Source: Pelargonium cotyledonis
Taxonomy: Eukaryota; Streptophyta; Magnoliopsida; Geraniales; Geraniaceae
Assembly: GCA_036897625.1 (NCBI GenBank)
Contig: JAYMTA010000002.1
Span: forward strand, 101,001 to 165,000
Direction of reading: 5' to 3'
DNA length: 64,000 bases
In this document: positions 1 through 12,660 of the stretch, piece after piece
Numbering within the stretch: position 1 is the stretch's first letter
Layout: each line of letters starts with the position of its first letter
Position numbers and translations under genes: made by a program
The notes under the pieces: model-generated
Database searches by the model: none
Told to the model about the DNA's origin: nothing
What the model saw: only the letters and a program-made list of their open reading frames with translations

Positions 1-2226
1 TAAACTTAACAATAGCAGAAAAATGACTTTTTCGTCGATTCTAAGAACTTGTATTAGCTATTTCCTTCGAATAGGAAAGCCGTGTGCCGTCAAAATTTAG
101 TAAGTATCTGTTTAGATCTTATATACCCGTATTCCTTTTAGTTTAAATAAAGTTCGACTAACTCTGAAAAATCCTAGAATATTCTTTTTATTCTTTTTGA
201 TTTGATAGTTCTAAGAAAATGTACGAGTTCCTTCGGTATGGTTCTTTCAAGCGCTCTAGTATTCCCAACTTCGCTAGTACAAAAACCAATTAAAGGACTT
301 ATTATCGCTACTTCTTATTTGGTAAGATTTGAGTTACTATAAGAGGAATCCTTTTTGTAATGAAAAAATTTCCATAAAGAGAAAAGAATTCCGTGTAATC
401 AAGAAATCCTCTTTATTTTTATTATGGGATACCGAGAAAATTTTATATAAATTCACTGATCCGTAAACTAGACCAAAAAGTTTTTGAAAACTTAAGCTTT
501 CGACTTAAAAATACCCTGCACATAGGCGTTTTCTTATTTTTAGCTGATCGTCATACCCAATTCCTATGTTTTTTAGTTGTCTTAGATAAGTATTATAATA
601 TAGGATCTAATCCCAATTAAAGTAACAACCACCTTTCCGGCCAAAGTCCTGTTATATATTCAGAGTCTCTTTATCTACTCGGGAGTCCTCCTGTAACAAG
701 TTATAATTAGCTGTGGAACTCGGTTTTAGGCTCTTATACTATAAGGGTGTATAAATTTTTTAGTTCATATCTATTTTTGTTATAGCGCATTCCTTTGGTT
801 TAAAACGTAGAGATTCTGGAGCTAGGTTTTATCTTTACTTCTATATTAGAAATTTTTTTTTCAAAAAAAGTAGGAGATTCACCAATCCTAAGACAGGGGC
901 TTATTAACTACTCGAGCTGAAAGACCGAATATTCACATACTAAGAAAAGTAAGCATTTCATTTGCAACACGTACAACCGGTGCCTTTTTCTTGGAGCTCC
1001 TATGAGTTTCATTTATTACTAATTTGTACTCCTAAGCGGGATTTTATCTGTGTAGATACCGCCTTTTAGACTTTTTAGGAGTGTTAGGCGTATAAAATAG
1101 TTACTTAGTTAGGTATATTGCTTTTTACCAGAGTACTAATATTGGCCCAGTACTCGTTATTTTTATCCCCTTAGTAGTGTCTCATTAGGGGTTCCTCTTA
1201 TCACAGAAAGGAAATAGCTTGTACTAAAAAGAAGCTAGCACTCTAACATTAGTAAAGATTTTTATGGAAATGCTAAAGAAAAAGAAATCCAGATTTAATA
1301 CAAAAGGGCTTAAGTTATTATCCAAGCTTTCGTTTATTGACAGTTTAGCTACCTTTTGAAAGTCTTGCCCGGGGGAGAATAATGCTTGAGACCTTATAGA
1401 ATTTTTATTTACCGGATTCCCTTACAAGTTCAAATACCTAAATTCTCTAAGCAATGGGCAGCTTCCTTACGTATTTCCACAAAGCGTTACCCCGGCCTCA
1501 CAATAGAAAATACAATGCTAATAGGATTCCGAGAGTCCTCATATAAGTAGCCATCTTAATGGAAAGTGAGGAATTAGTATTCTAAGAGTTCCATGTTGTG
1601 TGAAATTTAGTTATAATTTTACCTATGTATGACTTTTTTTGGCCTTAAGAGTAATTGGGTATTCTACCTATGTTTAGGAATCCTTAACAAGAGCGCTATA
1701 GAGTTATCACATTAGAGCGCTTCGTGTCCTACTATCATAAAAACAAAAAAGGATATCCCAATCCTGATACAAGGGCTTGCTACTATAACGAAATGAGTCA
1801 TGTGTCCGTTGGCATTATTTTGTTTGTCTGTTATACTTAGTCGAATTCTTTTGTAGATTCCTAAAAGAGCTGCTAGCAAGGTAATAAAAAGGCATCTTGG
1901 GAGATAATAAAAGTAAGAATCCAGAGATTTGTTTACGAGAATCGTAAGATAAAGCCAAAGTATAAGCCCCTTATACTATACCTAAAGAGAATCCGCGTGA
2001 ATCACAGGACTTTAGTCAGTTAGTTTTTCCTTATTTCTTTGAGTTCAGGATTCTTTTACCCTTTTGATGTAAATCAAAGTGCTTGCGCTATATTTCGAAT
2101 AGAGTCTTACAAAATAAACAAGATTGGGACTTCACCCCAACTATGTAGTTATATCACGCTGTGAATTGTTTATATAGAAAGAGTCCACTTTATTCATGAG
2201 CGTTACTAAGTAAATAACGTTTCTAA
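1..2226. other. Intergenic, no gene seen
   Basis: AT-rich sequence with stops in all six frames and no recognisable protein, rRNA or tRNA. TAG and CTA are frequent. Short GC-rich words of the type GGANTCC recur (for example near 346, 682 and 1528). Nothing here can be called a gene. Confidence 0.6.
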
Positions 2227-2302
2227 GGGCGGATGTAGCCAAGTGGTTAAGGCAGTAGATTGTGAATCTACCATACGCGGGTTCAATCCCCGTCATTCGC
2301 CC
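2227..2302 (+). tRNA. trnH-GUG: tRNA-His(GUG), plastid type
   Basis: Complete cloverleaf that inserts histidine during organellar translation. The 7-bp acceptor pairs GGCGGAT with ATTCGCC, allowing one G-U and one A-T near its base. The anticodon stem GTAGA/TCTAC closes the loop TTGTGAA, giving anticodon GTG. The T arm is GCGGG-TTCAATC-CCCGT. The extra G at position -1 (2227) and C73 (2302) are both encoded and can pair, which is the identity signature of bacterial and plastid tRNA-His. The sequence closely follows land-plant and green-algal plastid trnH. Plant mitochondria often carry plastid-derived copies, so the compartment is not decided. No gene flanks it within 500 bases. Confidence 0.94.
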
Positions 2303-2824
2303 AAGCATACAGCTTTCGTCTTAAGGAGAGAAATCTAACGAATATACTTTGTATTCAAAACTACTTATTATTGTAGTATAAATTAAAGACGGCGTAAGTC
2401 TGAGATACTCTTAGAGATTCTACTGTGCAAAAAGTGTTAGGGTTTTCCTAGAGGAAGCTCTGCTAGTATTGTTAAATTTAAAAAGTATACCAGGGAATAT
2501 TCCGAATCGAGTAGTGTAAACAGACAAAAAGGTTCCCGAGATTTGTTATGCCTAAGGAACTCTGTTAGGACCTAGCATTAGGGTTATTTAGTAAAACAGA
2601 TAGAAATAGATACAAAGATTGTATCGGACTTACGGAACTCCTATACTTTTCTTAGTTTATCGGCTTAAAAACTGGCAATGCTTAATATGGGTTTAAATCA
2701 AAATAGAGGATCGGAGGTAACAGAGACATATTCTTGAACTCCTAGCAAAGTAATTCATTTACTAAAGTTTGCTTTTTAAATAGATATTATTAAAAAAAGG
2801 AATCCTTTTACCAGAGTCCTCTTT
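2303..2824. other. Intergenic, no gene seen
   Basis: AT-rich spacer between tRNA-His and the uL2-like frame. It ends with the near-palindrome AAAAGGAATCCTTTT at 2795-2809. No open frame or RNA fold was recognised. Confidence 0.55.
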
Positions 2825-3046
2825 TTGGAACGGCGGGGTGCTTTGACAATGCAAAGAATCTGTTCAACTTTTAATATTAAAACCCCATTTATAGCACTCG
2901 AACTTAGTAAGCCTATTAATTCTAACGAGGCTATATTTGCCAGGATTCAATTTATAAGAGCGGCTGGGACAGCTTTTGTAGATTCCAGGTCAAATCGAGA
3001 ATATGGGTTAACAATAAAAAATGACGAGGTCCATATTATCAAATAA
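2825..3046 (+). pseudogene. Ribosomal protein uL2-like fragment
   Basis: A 73-codon frame from TTG 2825 to TAA 3044 (an internal ATG lies at 2849). The second half contains QFIRAAGTA followed by Y, L, EV and I at spacings that fit the central SH3-like part of ribosomal protein uL2 (rpl2), where plastid and bacterial proteins have (I/L)VRAAGT, then Y-x-L-R-L-P-S-G-E-V-R-x-I. The first half does not match convincingly. A normal rpl2 product is about 275 residues and continues well past this point, with a GGG(R/E)G-rich tail that is absent here. The fragment could be one exon, a decayed copy, or a chance match. The DNA around it carries no other ribosomal protein gene, although rpl2 normally sits in an S10-type cluster. 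The identification rests on a short motif. Confidence 0.27.
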
Positions 3047-4987
3047 ATCTTAACATGATATCCAGAAAGTACAAAAAGGAAGTCCTATAAATGAAGGTAT
3101 TAGTTCACTATTCCAAGGGATCATAGCTAGAAAAGGGTCCTTTAATTCCTGATAAGCAGGCTCAAGATTTGGTAATAATCCACACAAGCATTTAAAAGTT
3201 TCTATGGTATAGAAGAATTGTGGAATTACGCGTATCGGTATGCCTTTATTAAGAAGAGTATTGGCAAGGTTTAGGAAAGAGAATAGAATTCTAGGCGATT
3301 CCTCTTAGAAGGTTGTTCTATAACAAAAACAAGTATGAGTCGAATTCTTCCATACTTGATATAGGATTCCTTAGGAAGTCAAGCGCTTTCTATAATCTTG
3401 AGCTTGTATAGACTTAAATCAAAAAAGTAGACCTAACATTTATTATATATGTATTTGCTTCCTAGTTTAACTAGACTATGTCCCATGAATTACCAGCTTC
3501 TAAAGCTTAGATTTTCCTGATTTGTCAACTGTACGGAGGGTAAGCTTTATTTAACTAAAAGCTTGTTTTTAAGAGGTACCTGTGCAATAGAATAAAGTTT
3601 AGAGTATGGACCCATATCAAGTGTCCGTTATCGCCAAAGTGTATCCTTTTTTTTAATGTACCCGTCCGAATACTATTAAATAGGCAGGTTTAGTTAATCT
3701 ATAAATTTCAATACAATTTAGTAAGAATTCCTTGTTTTCAAATCTTTCACCGAGATTGGTTTAAAACCTAAGATCCATAAAGGCAATTTATTTTATATGA
3801 GTTACAGGTAGCTGTCTATCCTTATTGTAAGAACAGTTTTAATGTTTTGAGCTTTTCCCTGACCTATATAAAAAGAAAAGGAACTCTTGTAGCAGTTTAT
3901 TATATACAGTGTTTAAGCTATACGTAGTATGCTCTCTAAAGAAACATTAAACGCCCTAATATAAACCCAAAGTTAATGAAATTAAAGCGCATCCTGAATA
4001 AAGAAGGGAGTTAGTTTTCATTAGTACATCACTCAATAAATAATACCTTGTAATCAAGAATATTTTTATTGAGAAAAAAGCAAGCCTTTTAGTATTCAAG
4101 AGAAAACGGATCCTTGCTACCTAATCTTATCAAATCTTCTCAATTCTATGTAAAATTTTTATTACTATGAACTCCCATTCTAATTTAAGCTTCAGTCAAA
4201 ACGAATAAAAACTAGAATTACTATTTTTCCAATCCAGAATTCTTATACATGAATAAAGGTTAAACTATACCGGCTCCAATAACTCTACAGAGCTACCCTG
4301 GGTATGCTTTTAATAAAAATAACAGACTCCGAATTTAGTGTAGACTTAGGGTCTTGGTTGTCTTCTTTTTACTCTAACTCAATGGAGGTCTCTTACCCCA
4401 AAGCAGTTTTTGAACTGGATTTCCTTAAATCCTTAATTAGTGACTTAGCTTAAAAGTAATAATCTGTAATTTTCTTATTTATCTTCTTTTCTGAGGGCCC
4501 CTGTAAAGCACTAGTTTATGATGTATATAAATATAAGGTTTTAAAAAAGAGAAGGCTTAGAAAATCTCGTTACATAGCAAATACTGTTCCATAACTACAT
4601 GTTTACTCATACTCACAGAGTAAATCTTGATAAGAAGCCCTTTTGTATTACTAGCTTGAAACATTTAAACCCATCTTAGGAAGACAAAGAATGGTGATTT
4701 AGTTGTCTAGAATTACTGGGATTCGAACCATGGTTGGGCAGGTGCGCAACATAAGGGATTTCTAGGGTCTCAACTCGAGGAGGAAGCTGATATCTAAGAT
4801 TTCCTGTACTTTCCGAACTTTCAAGTGCGTAAAAAGCCTTAAGGAAGGGGTGCTGATCAAGGGTTTACATGGCGCGTTTACACATAGGAGAATGTAAATC
4901 ACCTAAAATTAGGAATTTAAAGAATAAGCTTACTTACACTTAGTAAATAAAATATAATTAACAGGGCTATACGCCTCTCTAATTTTG
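3047..4987. other. Intergenic with a tRNA 3'-half-like stretch
   Basis: No gene recognised. On the minus strand near 4715-4745 the word GGTTCGAATCCCAG looks like a tRNA T arm, but no matching acceptor, D or anticodon arm was found around it. Confidence 0.45.
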
Positions 4988-5058
4988 ATGAAATTAATTC
5001 TTTGGTAAAACATTGAATCTCAAATTCAATGTAATAGATTCAAATCCTGCTTCCTGCA
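4988..5058 (+). pseudogene. tRNA-like element, anticodon region CAA/UCA
   Basis: A D-loop-like TTTGGTAAAAC is followed by a perfect 8-bp hairpin (5010-5032) with the seven-base loop TCTCAAA, then GATTCAAATCCTGC, which resembles a T loop. Reading the loop as written puts UCA at positions 34-36 with C33, which is abnormal; shifting by one gives CAA (Leu). The T stem does not pair well and no acceptor helix is visible. It is best taken as a decayed tRNA; a strongly modified organellar tRNA is possible. Confidence 0.35.
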
Positions 5059-5692
5059 AGACACTAGATTTTTATAAAGGTTTTATTTTACTTAATGACC
5101 TGAAAAAGGATATTGGCTGGAATTTTCTCGAGTTTGGATACTTATTTTATCAATTGCTTCAACTAAGAATTGTTCACAAAAAGTCAAACTGAAATCCCAG
5201 TAGGAGCCATATAAGATGAAATGCTTTATGTACGGTTTTGCAAAACTCCATAAACTTTTATTACTTTCTAATATGGATCACGAGGGCTTTAGGTCTCTGC
5301 CCCTTCCAAATAAAAGATACAAGTGTACTAATTGCGAATGCAAAAAAGTCTTATTCCTGAGCTTAAGATATGCTAGAATAAAGAGTACATAGAAAGTAAA
5401 CTTAGGAGACGCTCCGCATGAGGTGTGTAGAACGAGATACTAATCGATTAAAATTCAAGCCCTATAGGGCTAGTTACTATAGTGTTTCATTTAACCTTTA
5501 CAGTATTCTTTTGGCTACTAACAAACTCCCAAAGCTCTGACTATCGACTCTACTTATACTTATCAAGATCGCAAGAATAGAAGTCAGTTTAAGATATATA
5601 TAATTACGGATGCGTCTTCCATTCTACAGTGTCTCTTACTTACGCGGGACTCCTAATCTAAAAAGTTGTTTAATCTAGTAAACTAGTACGGG

Positions 5693-5765
5693 CTTTCTAT
5701 AGGGCTTGAACCAATGACACCCGCCAATTTGACAGAGTGCTCTACCAACTGAATTATACACCCGG
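5693..5765 (-). pseudogene. tRNA-like element (Asp- or Lys-like)
   Basis: On the minus strand GGGTGTATAATTCAGTTGG, then GTAGAGCAC, give a convincing acceptor start and D arm like those of plant mitochondrial tRNA-Lys. The anticodon region contains CTGTCAA as in tRNA-Asp(GUC), but its stem does not pair. ATTGG-TTCAAGC-CCTAT forms a T arm with four of five pairs. The 3' acceptor strand does not match the 5' strand. It looks like a decayed tRNA. Confidence 0.4.
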
Positions 5766-8700
5766 AAAAGGCGTTTCTTTTTCTTGAGGTATAGTTAGGA
5801 TTCTTTGTTCCGTTGTATTTCTAGAGAGTAGCCTGCATTTCTAACGTAAAGTCGACCCAAATTCTATTAAAAGCACCCTTATTACTATTGTTTGTATCCG
5901 AAAGAAACTAGAAGTTCCTTGTCTGAGTTGAGAACCCGTTTAAAGTAACTGGTGAATGAAACAAGAGCTTTTCTTTTCTTGACCATTACTACCCCTTATT
6001 CGAAAACTCCTTATTTCGTAGTACAACAAGGCTTTATAATGAGTAATTTCCTTACCTTTGCTAAAGAATAACTAAAATCCTTAGTAAAATAAGAAAACTA
6101 ACGAGTAGAAACTTCTTCGACTTATGATTGCCGGATTTCCATACCTATCTTCTTAAGAGCAGAAACCCTCTTTCTTATCCTGCATCTTATTTTGTATCAT
6201 AGCTTGTTGTTTCTTATGCACAATACCTAAAACTTTCCTCCGAGATAGACCTCTCTTTGGAGCTATGCCTTTCCTACCTAGACCTAAACTAAAAAAGAGA
6301 AAAGACTTACTTCGACCCTATTCATCAATAAGTTACTTGTTATTTCTAGGACCTGTAACATAGTGAAGTGAAGTGAGATACATAAATACATATAAAACGG
6401 AACCCTCCTTTTTTGTTCTTAAATTCAATTACACCGATTGAAGCGCGGAAACAGTTATAATTTACTTTTGCCTTTACTTTTGCGTTTATTCCTCATTTAC
6501 CAAAAAAGAAAGGTATAATGACTCCTTATTATCTAGACCCGGTGAAGGATTTAAGGGATCTGGAAAAGTAAGTATTTAAATACTGTTTATTGACATTCCT
6601 TCAGATTAAAGAAAAGACTTAAAAAAGGGAAACTTCGGAAAAAGAGGTAAAGCTCTATAAAACTCTTATCTTAAACCGGCTATCTAGGCATACTTTCTAG
6701 TATTTTCCAAGGAATTCCTTTTTTTGTTTTTATTTGAGTCATATAGTATCCAACAATAAGAAAGTTAGATCTCTTACTCTATAAGCTCTATAAGGATAAG
6801 GAAGCATCCCCTCTTATTAAGTGCATTCGAACCATCGACACGAGCTTTTGGTCCTTTAATTTCTAGTTTTTATTACAATTAGGATGTATTCCAGAATTAA
6901 ATTGAGATTTAGAATATAATATATAATATGAAGGATATCAAGCAGTCTACTAGTACTCATGGTAGTTTTTCTTATTATTCCTGGTTTCATACTCCGAGAG
7001 TTTTATTCTAATTATTCACGCCTATGCTATAAATAAAAATTCTACTCAAAATTAGATAAAAATACTCTTTTATAAACTCAAGAAAGTGGGAGTTGATACT
7101 TTATAACTAAACCACACTTGTTCCAGGGGTCCCTTAGGTTTTAGGGGCCAAAGCGAGTAATTTCAAGTTTTTTAGACGTAGTCAACATTACCAAAAACTA
7201 GTAACTAAAACGTTCACTACTTTAATCCGAAAATTTATTAAGTCTGTATACAAGTAGGAATATAAAGCCCTCTTCTCAATTAAGAAGTACTCTTTAACTT
7301 TCCAAATTTGAGGGGGTTTATTAATGATATTTTTGAACGATGAAATCTATTCCAATGTAATCATCCTTGGTTCTAAATTCTGGTTATTAGGGTATCCGGT
7401 TTCAAGCCTTACTATTTAAGCTATAAAACCCTTTTTTTGATATATGATGAATTCCTTATTTCTTGGAATTGCTTGCGATTTTTACTCTATTTTATATCGG
7501 ATATTAAGAGTATGCCTATCAGTTGAATGGATACATTTCAGCAGGAGCTTGGGATTACAGCTCTGACAGCTTCTCCTTATATTCCCAAAAGATTAACTAA
7601 TTTTTTTAGTTTAGGAAACTCTTCCGCAAATTTTAAAGAGAGAGATCTACTCTTGTAATATGGTAATTTTGTTAATAGGACCTTCGTCAAGATTTCCATG
7701 TAGCACTAAATCCTAGAAAATTAGGATTTGATAAAGGAAAGTGAAATATATTCTTAGGAGGGATCCCCTGTATTCGTACCAGGGATTAAGTGGAATTCTA
7801 ATTTCAATAATTATAACTAATGAAAATAAAAAAAAAAGAATTCTCCATCCCCTATACTATACTTAGCGATTTTTTTCTGTGCAGATGTTAACTCTAAGAT
7901 TGAGCTATATAACTTCTACCTGATCGATTCGCCTATTTTTTGTACAGAAACTAAGTAACTAAAAAACGAGGATAGTCTTAAAACCAAAAAGATTTTTGAG
8001 TTGAAAAATGAAAGGATTGCTGTAGTTAGAGGGTGTGATAAACTCTTAGGGCTAAACTTCTTATATATCCATCCAGGAACAGCCGCCAAGACAATTGAAT
8101 CGAAGTACACGTAATTAAATTTTAATTAACAAGCTCCTCCCCCTAAAATTCTAGATAGACTATTTCAGCTACTATACTCTACTAAAACTGACCACAATCA
8201 CACTAATAAAATAAAAACATAAGGCAAAGAGAATCCGCTTCGAAACGGACTTTACCTACTCGAGAACCAGAAAGCTACCTTTGATATCGATAAATCCATC
8301 AATTTCTCTGCTAGGGGTATCCTAGCTTACTTCTGATAAACCAAAACGAGTTCTCCTAAAAAGATTATAAATTTAACAAAGAAAGTCCTATATAAAAAGA
8401 ACGGGTTAGAGCATAGTAGTACATGGGATTAAATTTCTTAATTCTTGTTGCAAGAGATTCCATCCAGTGTATAAAATATAAGGTAAAAAAAACATATACT
8501 ACTAAAACGGAAGCAAATTTGAATAATAGGGAATCATACATAAAGTTGTGTTAAAGCAACCTACAGCACGCGAAAGGGGCCTTATAATGGGTTTGCTAGA
8601 ATCTACCTACTTGTTTTTTCTATTACTTCTGGAATCTCATTAAGAGAAAGGAGTAAGCTTTATTAGTCTAAACAAGGATGTCGTTCTCGTGAAATATCCA

Positions 8701-11700
8701 AATAAGAGAAAAGGTTTTGAGCCTAAGGCTTTTGTGCTTTAATTAAACTAGTACAACTCAAGGAAGGGTATTAGAAATTCAGGAGTTAATGTAAGAGGAA
8801 CGAAAGTTAGAATCTATCTATTAAATGATTTTTGGAAGCAGCAACTAAGTAAGACTCATATATAGGAATATTCGAGTAATAAAAGAATAAATAATATAGA
8901 ATAATTTAATAAAACAAGGTTCTTAAAGCATAGAAAAGTTAAGGTAAGCTAAAAGGCGTATAAGTTTATAAGTAGTTTAATACCTATAAAAAAGTATTTA
9001 ATCTGTAACAAAGCCTTGTGCTTAATTTAATATAATAAAAGTATCTTATAAAACCTCGTATTAAATATATGAGATGGGCTGCTAGGTTAATATGCCGTTG
9101 TTTTTCATAGAATTCTTTTGACAGTGGACCCTCAAAGCATAAGTTTAAACCAGATTTGGTCCATATTTCCTTAATCTGTACTTGCAAGTGCCTGGAAGTT
9201 TGTTAAAGATTTTACTAGTCAAACCCCCTTAAAATAGCCATTTTGAATCATTTACTTTTTTACAAATTAAGAGAAGCAGGAGTTCAAATACCTCATTCTA
9301 AAAAGAAAAGAAAGCATTTGCCGGATCTTTTTGAGAGGGGGCGGCTATGTTAATCGTAACAGTTAAAGCAACTCTTGAAGTGTAAAACATAGCATATACA
9401 AGATACAAATTTTAGATGTCTACCTTTTTGAATACTATGAGACAATTTTAGTACTTATTGACAAAAGTTCTTGTAAGATATTCAGGTAATATAATTAAAA
9501 GGGTTTTATATCTATCGAAATTAAAATTCTTTGTGAGCTTTCGTACTAAGAGGAACCCAGGTTTTAGACTCCAATCTCAAGAGTTAGACTAGATTACTTA
9601 TCTATCGAGTAACTAAGATATCATTATTTCGTTGACAAGCAGTTAAAAACACGTAATCAAATTCTATTTTTGGAGAAGACTAAGGCGTAAGTCACTAATG
9701 TATAGGGCGGTATTGAGACCAACCACACAATATTATTCCTGCCAACCTCGGTAAAACTGTAGTAACGTAATAGAATATTAGGAGCAGCTTTTTTCTAGAT
9801 TTACTTGTTATAACTACTCGCCCTTTTTAATTTACTTATTTACTGCAGCCGAGTTTCCAGAAGGGTTAGGGGATTCCTTTTACAGGGTCTTAGCTTATCA
9901 AAGGAAATAGCGTATGCTAGGAAGTTAACTGCGAAAAGGATTGCGTAGATTCTTGTTCCATAAATATATCCCTATACAAACAAGTCTATAAGATTTAGGG
10001 CTATCATTTTCACTGCTTAAGAGCGGCAGGCAAGAAAATTTATAAGTTAGTATTTACCTTTCTTCTAATGTTCCCGGGGACCTAACTAAGACGTCTATAC
10101 CGAAAACCCTAAACTGATAGTATAAAAACGATTTTTATTTAACGTAACCACCCAAACTTGTGTTTCTTTAAGCAAGGGGGCCCCCTTACTCTTATAAACC
10201 TATACCAAAGCTCACGAAAGAGAGCCCTGTCAAGGAACGGATAACCTTATAAAATTAGTTTACTGCTACTAACGAACTTATTAGAGGAAACTCAGGGACA
10301 GTCCCGTATAAAGAATTTAATAAACTTGACTTCGAATATATCCTAATATACACGTTACCCCATGCTAGCTATTGAAAGGTTATATTCAATTTGAATAACT
10401 CGGGGCTTTATAATATTATACGAACTCTGAAGCAGCGGGTTTCTAGAATCTTTATAATCCAGGATCCAGTCTAAGTAATAAAGTACGCTTCCCTTAAGAA
10501 ACCCCTTTTAATACTATAAGTTTGCACACTTTTATGTATAAAATATTGCCTTCGAGTTTCTAAGTCCAGATGAGTAGAGCTTAATTATTTCTTTTATTAA
10601 GAGTAATAGGAGGGTGTACCCAGGAACAAGGTTGTCTTTTTCTTTATCTTATGGAATGTGTTTTCAGTATTAGTATTCAAAAGGAGTCTCTGAGTTAGAG
10701 TCTATGAGAGTTCTTGTTAGGTTTAATTCAAATTTACTCAGCGTATCTATCTTGTCCGATATATCTTCTATAAGACGCTCTCGTATTACACAGTATCCGT
10801 AAGTTTTTGTTTAGCTCTCCCCAGATAATTGGCAGAATACAGTACAGATACCCGTTAAACGCGAGTCTATAAGGTTTAGTTCTAAAACCTTTATTACGAG
10901 TTACTTCTTTGCGAAAAAAGGGAGCTCTTGTCTAACAGGTAAAAGAAGTTTATAAATGTAATATTAATAATAATTGGATAAAACTAATCAATAATTAAGA
11001 TTAGTCGTCATAAATAGACCGCAAATCAACTTTATTCGGATATCCTGGGCCGTCCAAAGGTTTACAAACCAAGAATTTAGAATGAGCTAGAAAAAGACTT
11101 AGGTTTATAGTACATATTACAAAAAGGTATCACAAGTGTAGATTTTCTTAGAGTTGTCTTTAATATTTTATATATTTCGAGGGTTAAAAACAACCTTACT
11201 TAAACTAACCAATTCAAGCTAAATCTACCAAGGCCCTTAAACAGGCCGGTTCCTTGCTTATATCTTCGATGTGTCTTTTGTAAAGTAGAAATTAAAGCTT
11301 TCAAAGAGCTCTATTAAACGGATAAGTTTTTGATTATATAGCTAGGTAGCCGCACAGTATAGAACTGGATTTTTAGAACATTTTCTCGAACCGCATATTT
11401 GTAACTTAAATAAACTAATTAATTCTTTCCCATTCCTCTAAAACATAAGAATGAGAATTATCTATTAGTCGACTTCTTTCATTCAAAGGTAAAACAGCGA
11501 ATAGAATTTTGACAAACCCTAGGTTCAAATCCATAAGTTTAGGTTTTATTAGTGTATATTCTAAGTTCCTTAATTAAAAGAATTAGAATCACTTAGATAA
11601 GATAACATAAGGAAAAAAGACCTAAAATGCGTTGGTTCATGAACTAAAAAGCAAATAAGCCAAGGGCTTGAGGATTTTTGGTAAGCCCAGGAAGAGAGAG

Positions 11701-12600
11701 ATGGACTTTAGGAAGTGAAATAGAACCCTAATGGAAGGGAGTGAAAAAGAGAATATTATTTGGTTGGGTGGGTGGTGTCGAGCTATGAAGCTTCTAATCG
11801 GATCATGAAAGTAACTCAGAATCAAAGTTTGCTCGGTGTAATAAGTTTCTATCTTGAGAATTTGAGATTCTAAAGTGTCTCTATTTGCTTAGTGAATTGT
11901 TCTATTTCATGAAGTTGTATATTGTATTGTGTCTATTTTCTTTTTAGTGAATGCCTCTAAATTCTATTTGGATCTATGTTCTTTCTATTTCTATTTGTCT
12001 AAAATAAGATCCCTTCATAGAAGTACAAAACCCGTCTCTCAGTACCAAGCCAAGGATAGTAACCAAGTACAAGAAAAGCCCTGCCTAATCAGTACAATAC
12101 CAACAATACCTGGGGTTTTTGGGATAAGAATTCCTGATGTCCCAGAATAGATAACGGGTCTCTTAACTTTCTAACTGACTGCCAGTAAGAAATTTTTGCT
12201 TCCTTTTAGTCTTAGTAAATCCTTTTTTTAGATATTTGTAATAAGTAAATTCAAACTCAAAAAAAGGGTTGAGATAAGTACGGAGTCCTCAGTCGTAAGA
12301 TTTGGACCCAATTTAAGATCTGCGTAATAGACAAAAGATAAAAAAAAGCAAGAGCCCCGTTTGTACCCGGAGTACTAGTAATAATTTGATGTTACTAAAG
12401 CTCTCCGTATTCTCAATTCAACTAAATTAAGCACCACTCCCTTCTTTTCTCTTATAAAATTATAAAGATGGGTCCTAGCTTCTTGTTGTCATCAGAATCA
12501 TTTAATATATATAGATATAGTTAAAATTCTGCATTCCAAGTCCTTGAAAAGGAATCCCCGTCTATCTGGAATATTTAGAAGGATCACGCATTAGCCGAAG
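5766..12600. other. Long gene-free stretch
   Basis: Nearly 7 kb without a recognisable gene. The largest open frames are short and look like chance (64 codons on the minus strand at 7916-8110, 67 at 8984-9187, 73 on the plus strand at 11929-12150). A perfect 14-bp palindrome AAGGGGGCCCCCTT lies at 10174-10187. A T-loop-like word (TAGGTTCAAATCC) near 11520 has no other tRNA parts. The piece at about 11640-12150 has fewer TAG and TAA words than its surroundings, without any protein I recognise. Confidence 0.5.
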
Positions 12601-12660
12601 CTCCGCCTTGAACAGTTAGAGTGCAGCCCTCTTTACCTACAATCAAGGGTTCAATCAACA
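12601..12660 (+). pseudogene. tRNA-Val(UAC)-like relic
   Basis: CAGTTAGAGTGCAG resembles a D arm, CTCTTTACC resembles a tRNA-Val(UAC) anticodon loop, and AAGGGTTCAATC resembles a T arm, in the right order and approximate spacing. None of the stems is complete and there is no acceptor helix. It is called only because order and spacing match plastid trnV-UAC. Confidence 0.25.

Noticed and set aside
1-357. Protein-like reading of the first frame under UAR=Gln
   Set aside because: Used as a control. Two arbitrary frames here look just as protein-like, so appearance alone is no evidence for a changed code.
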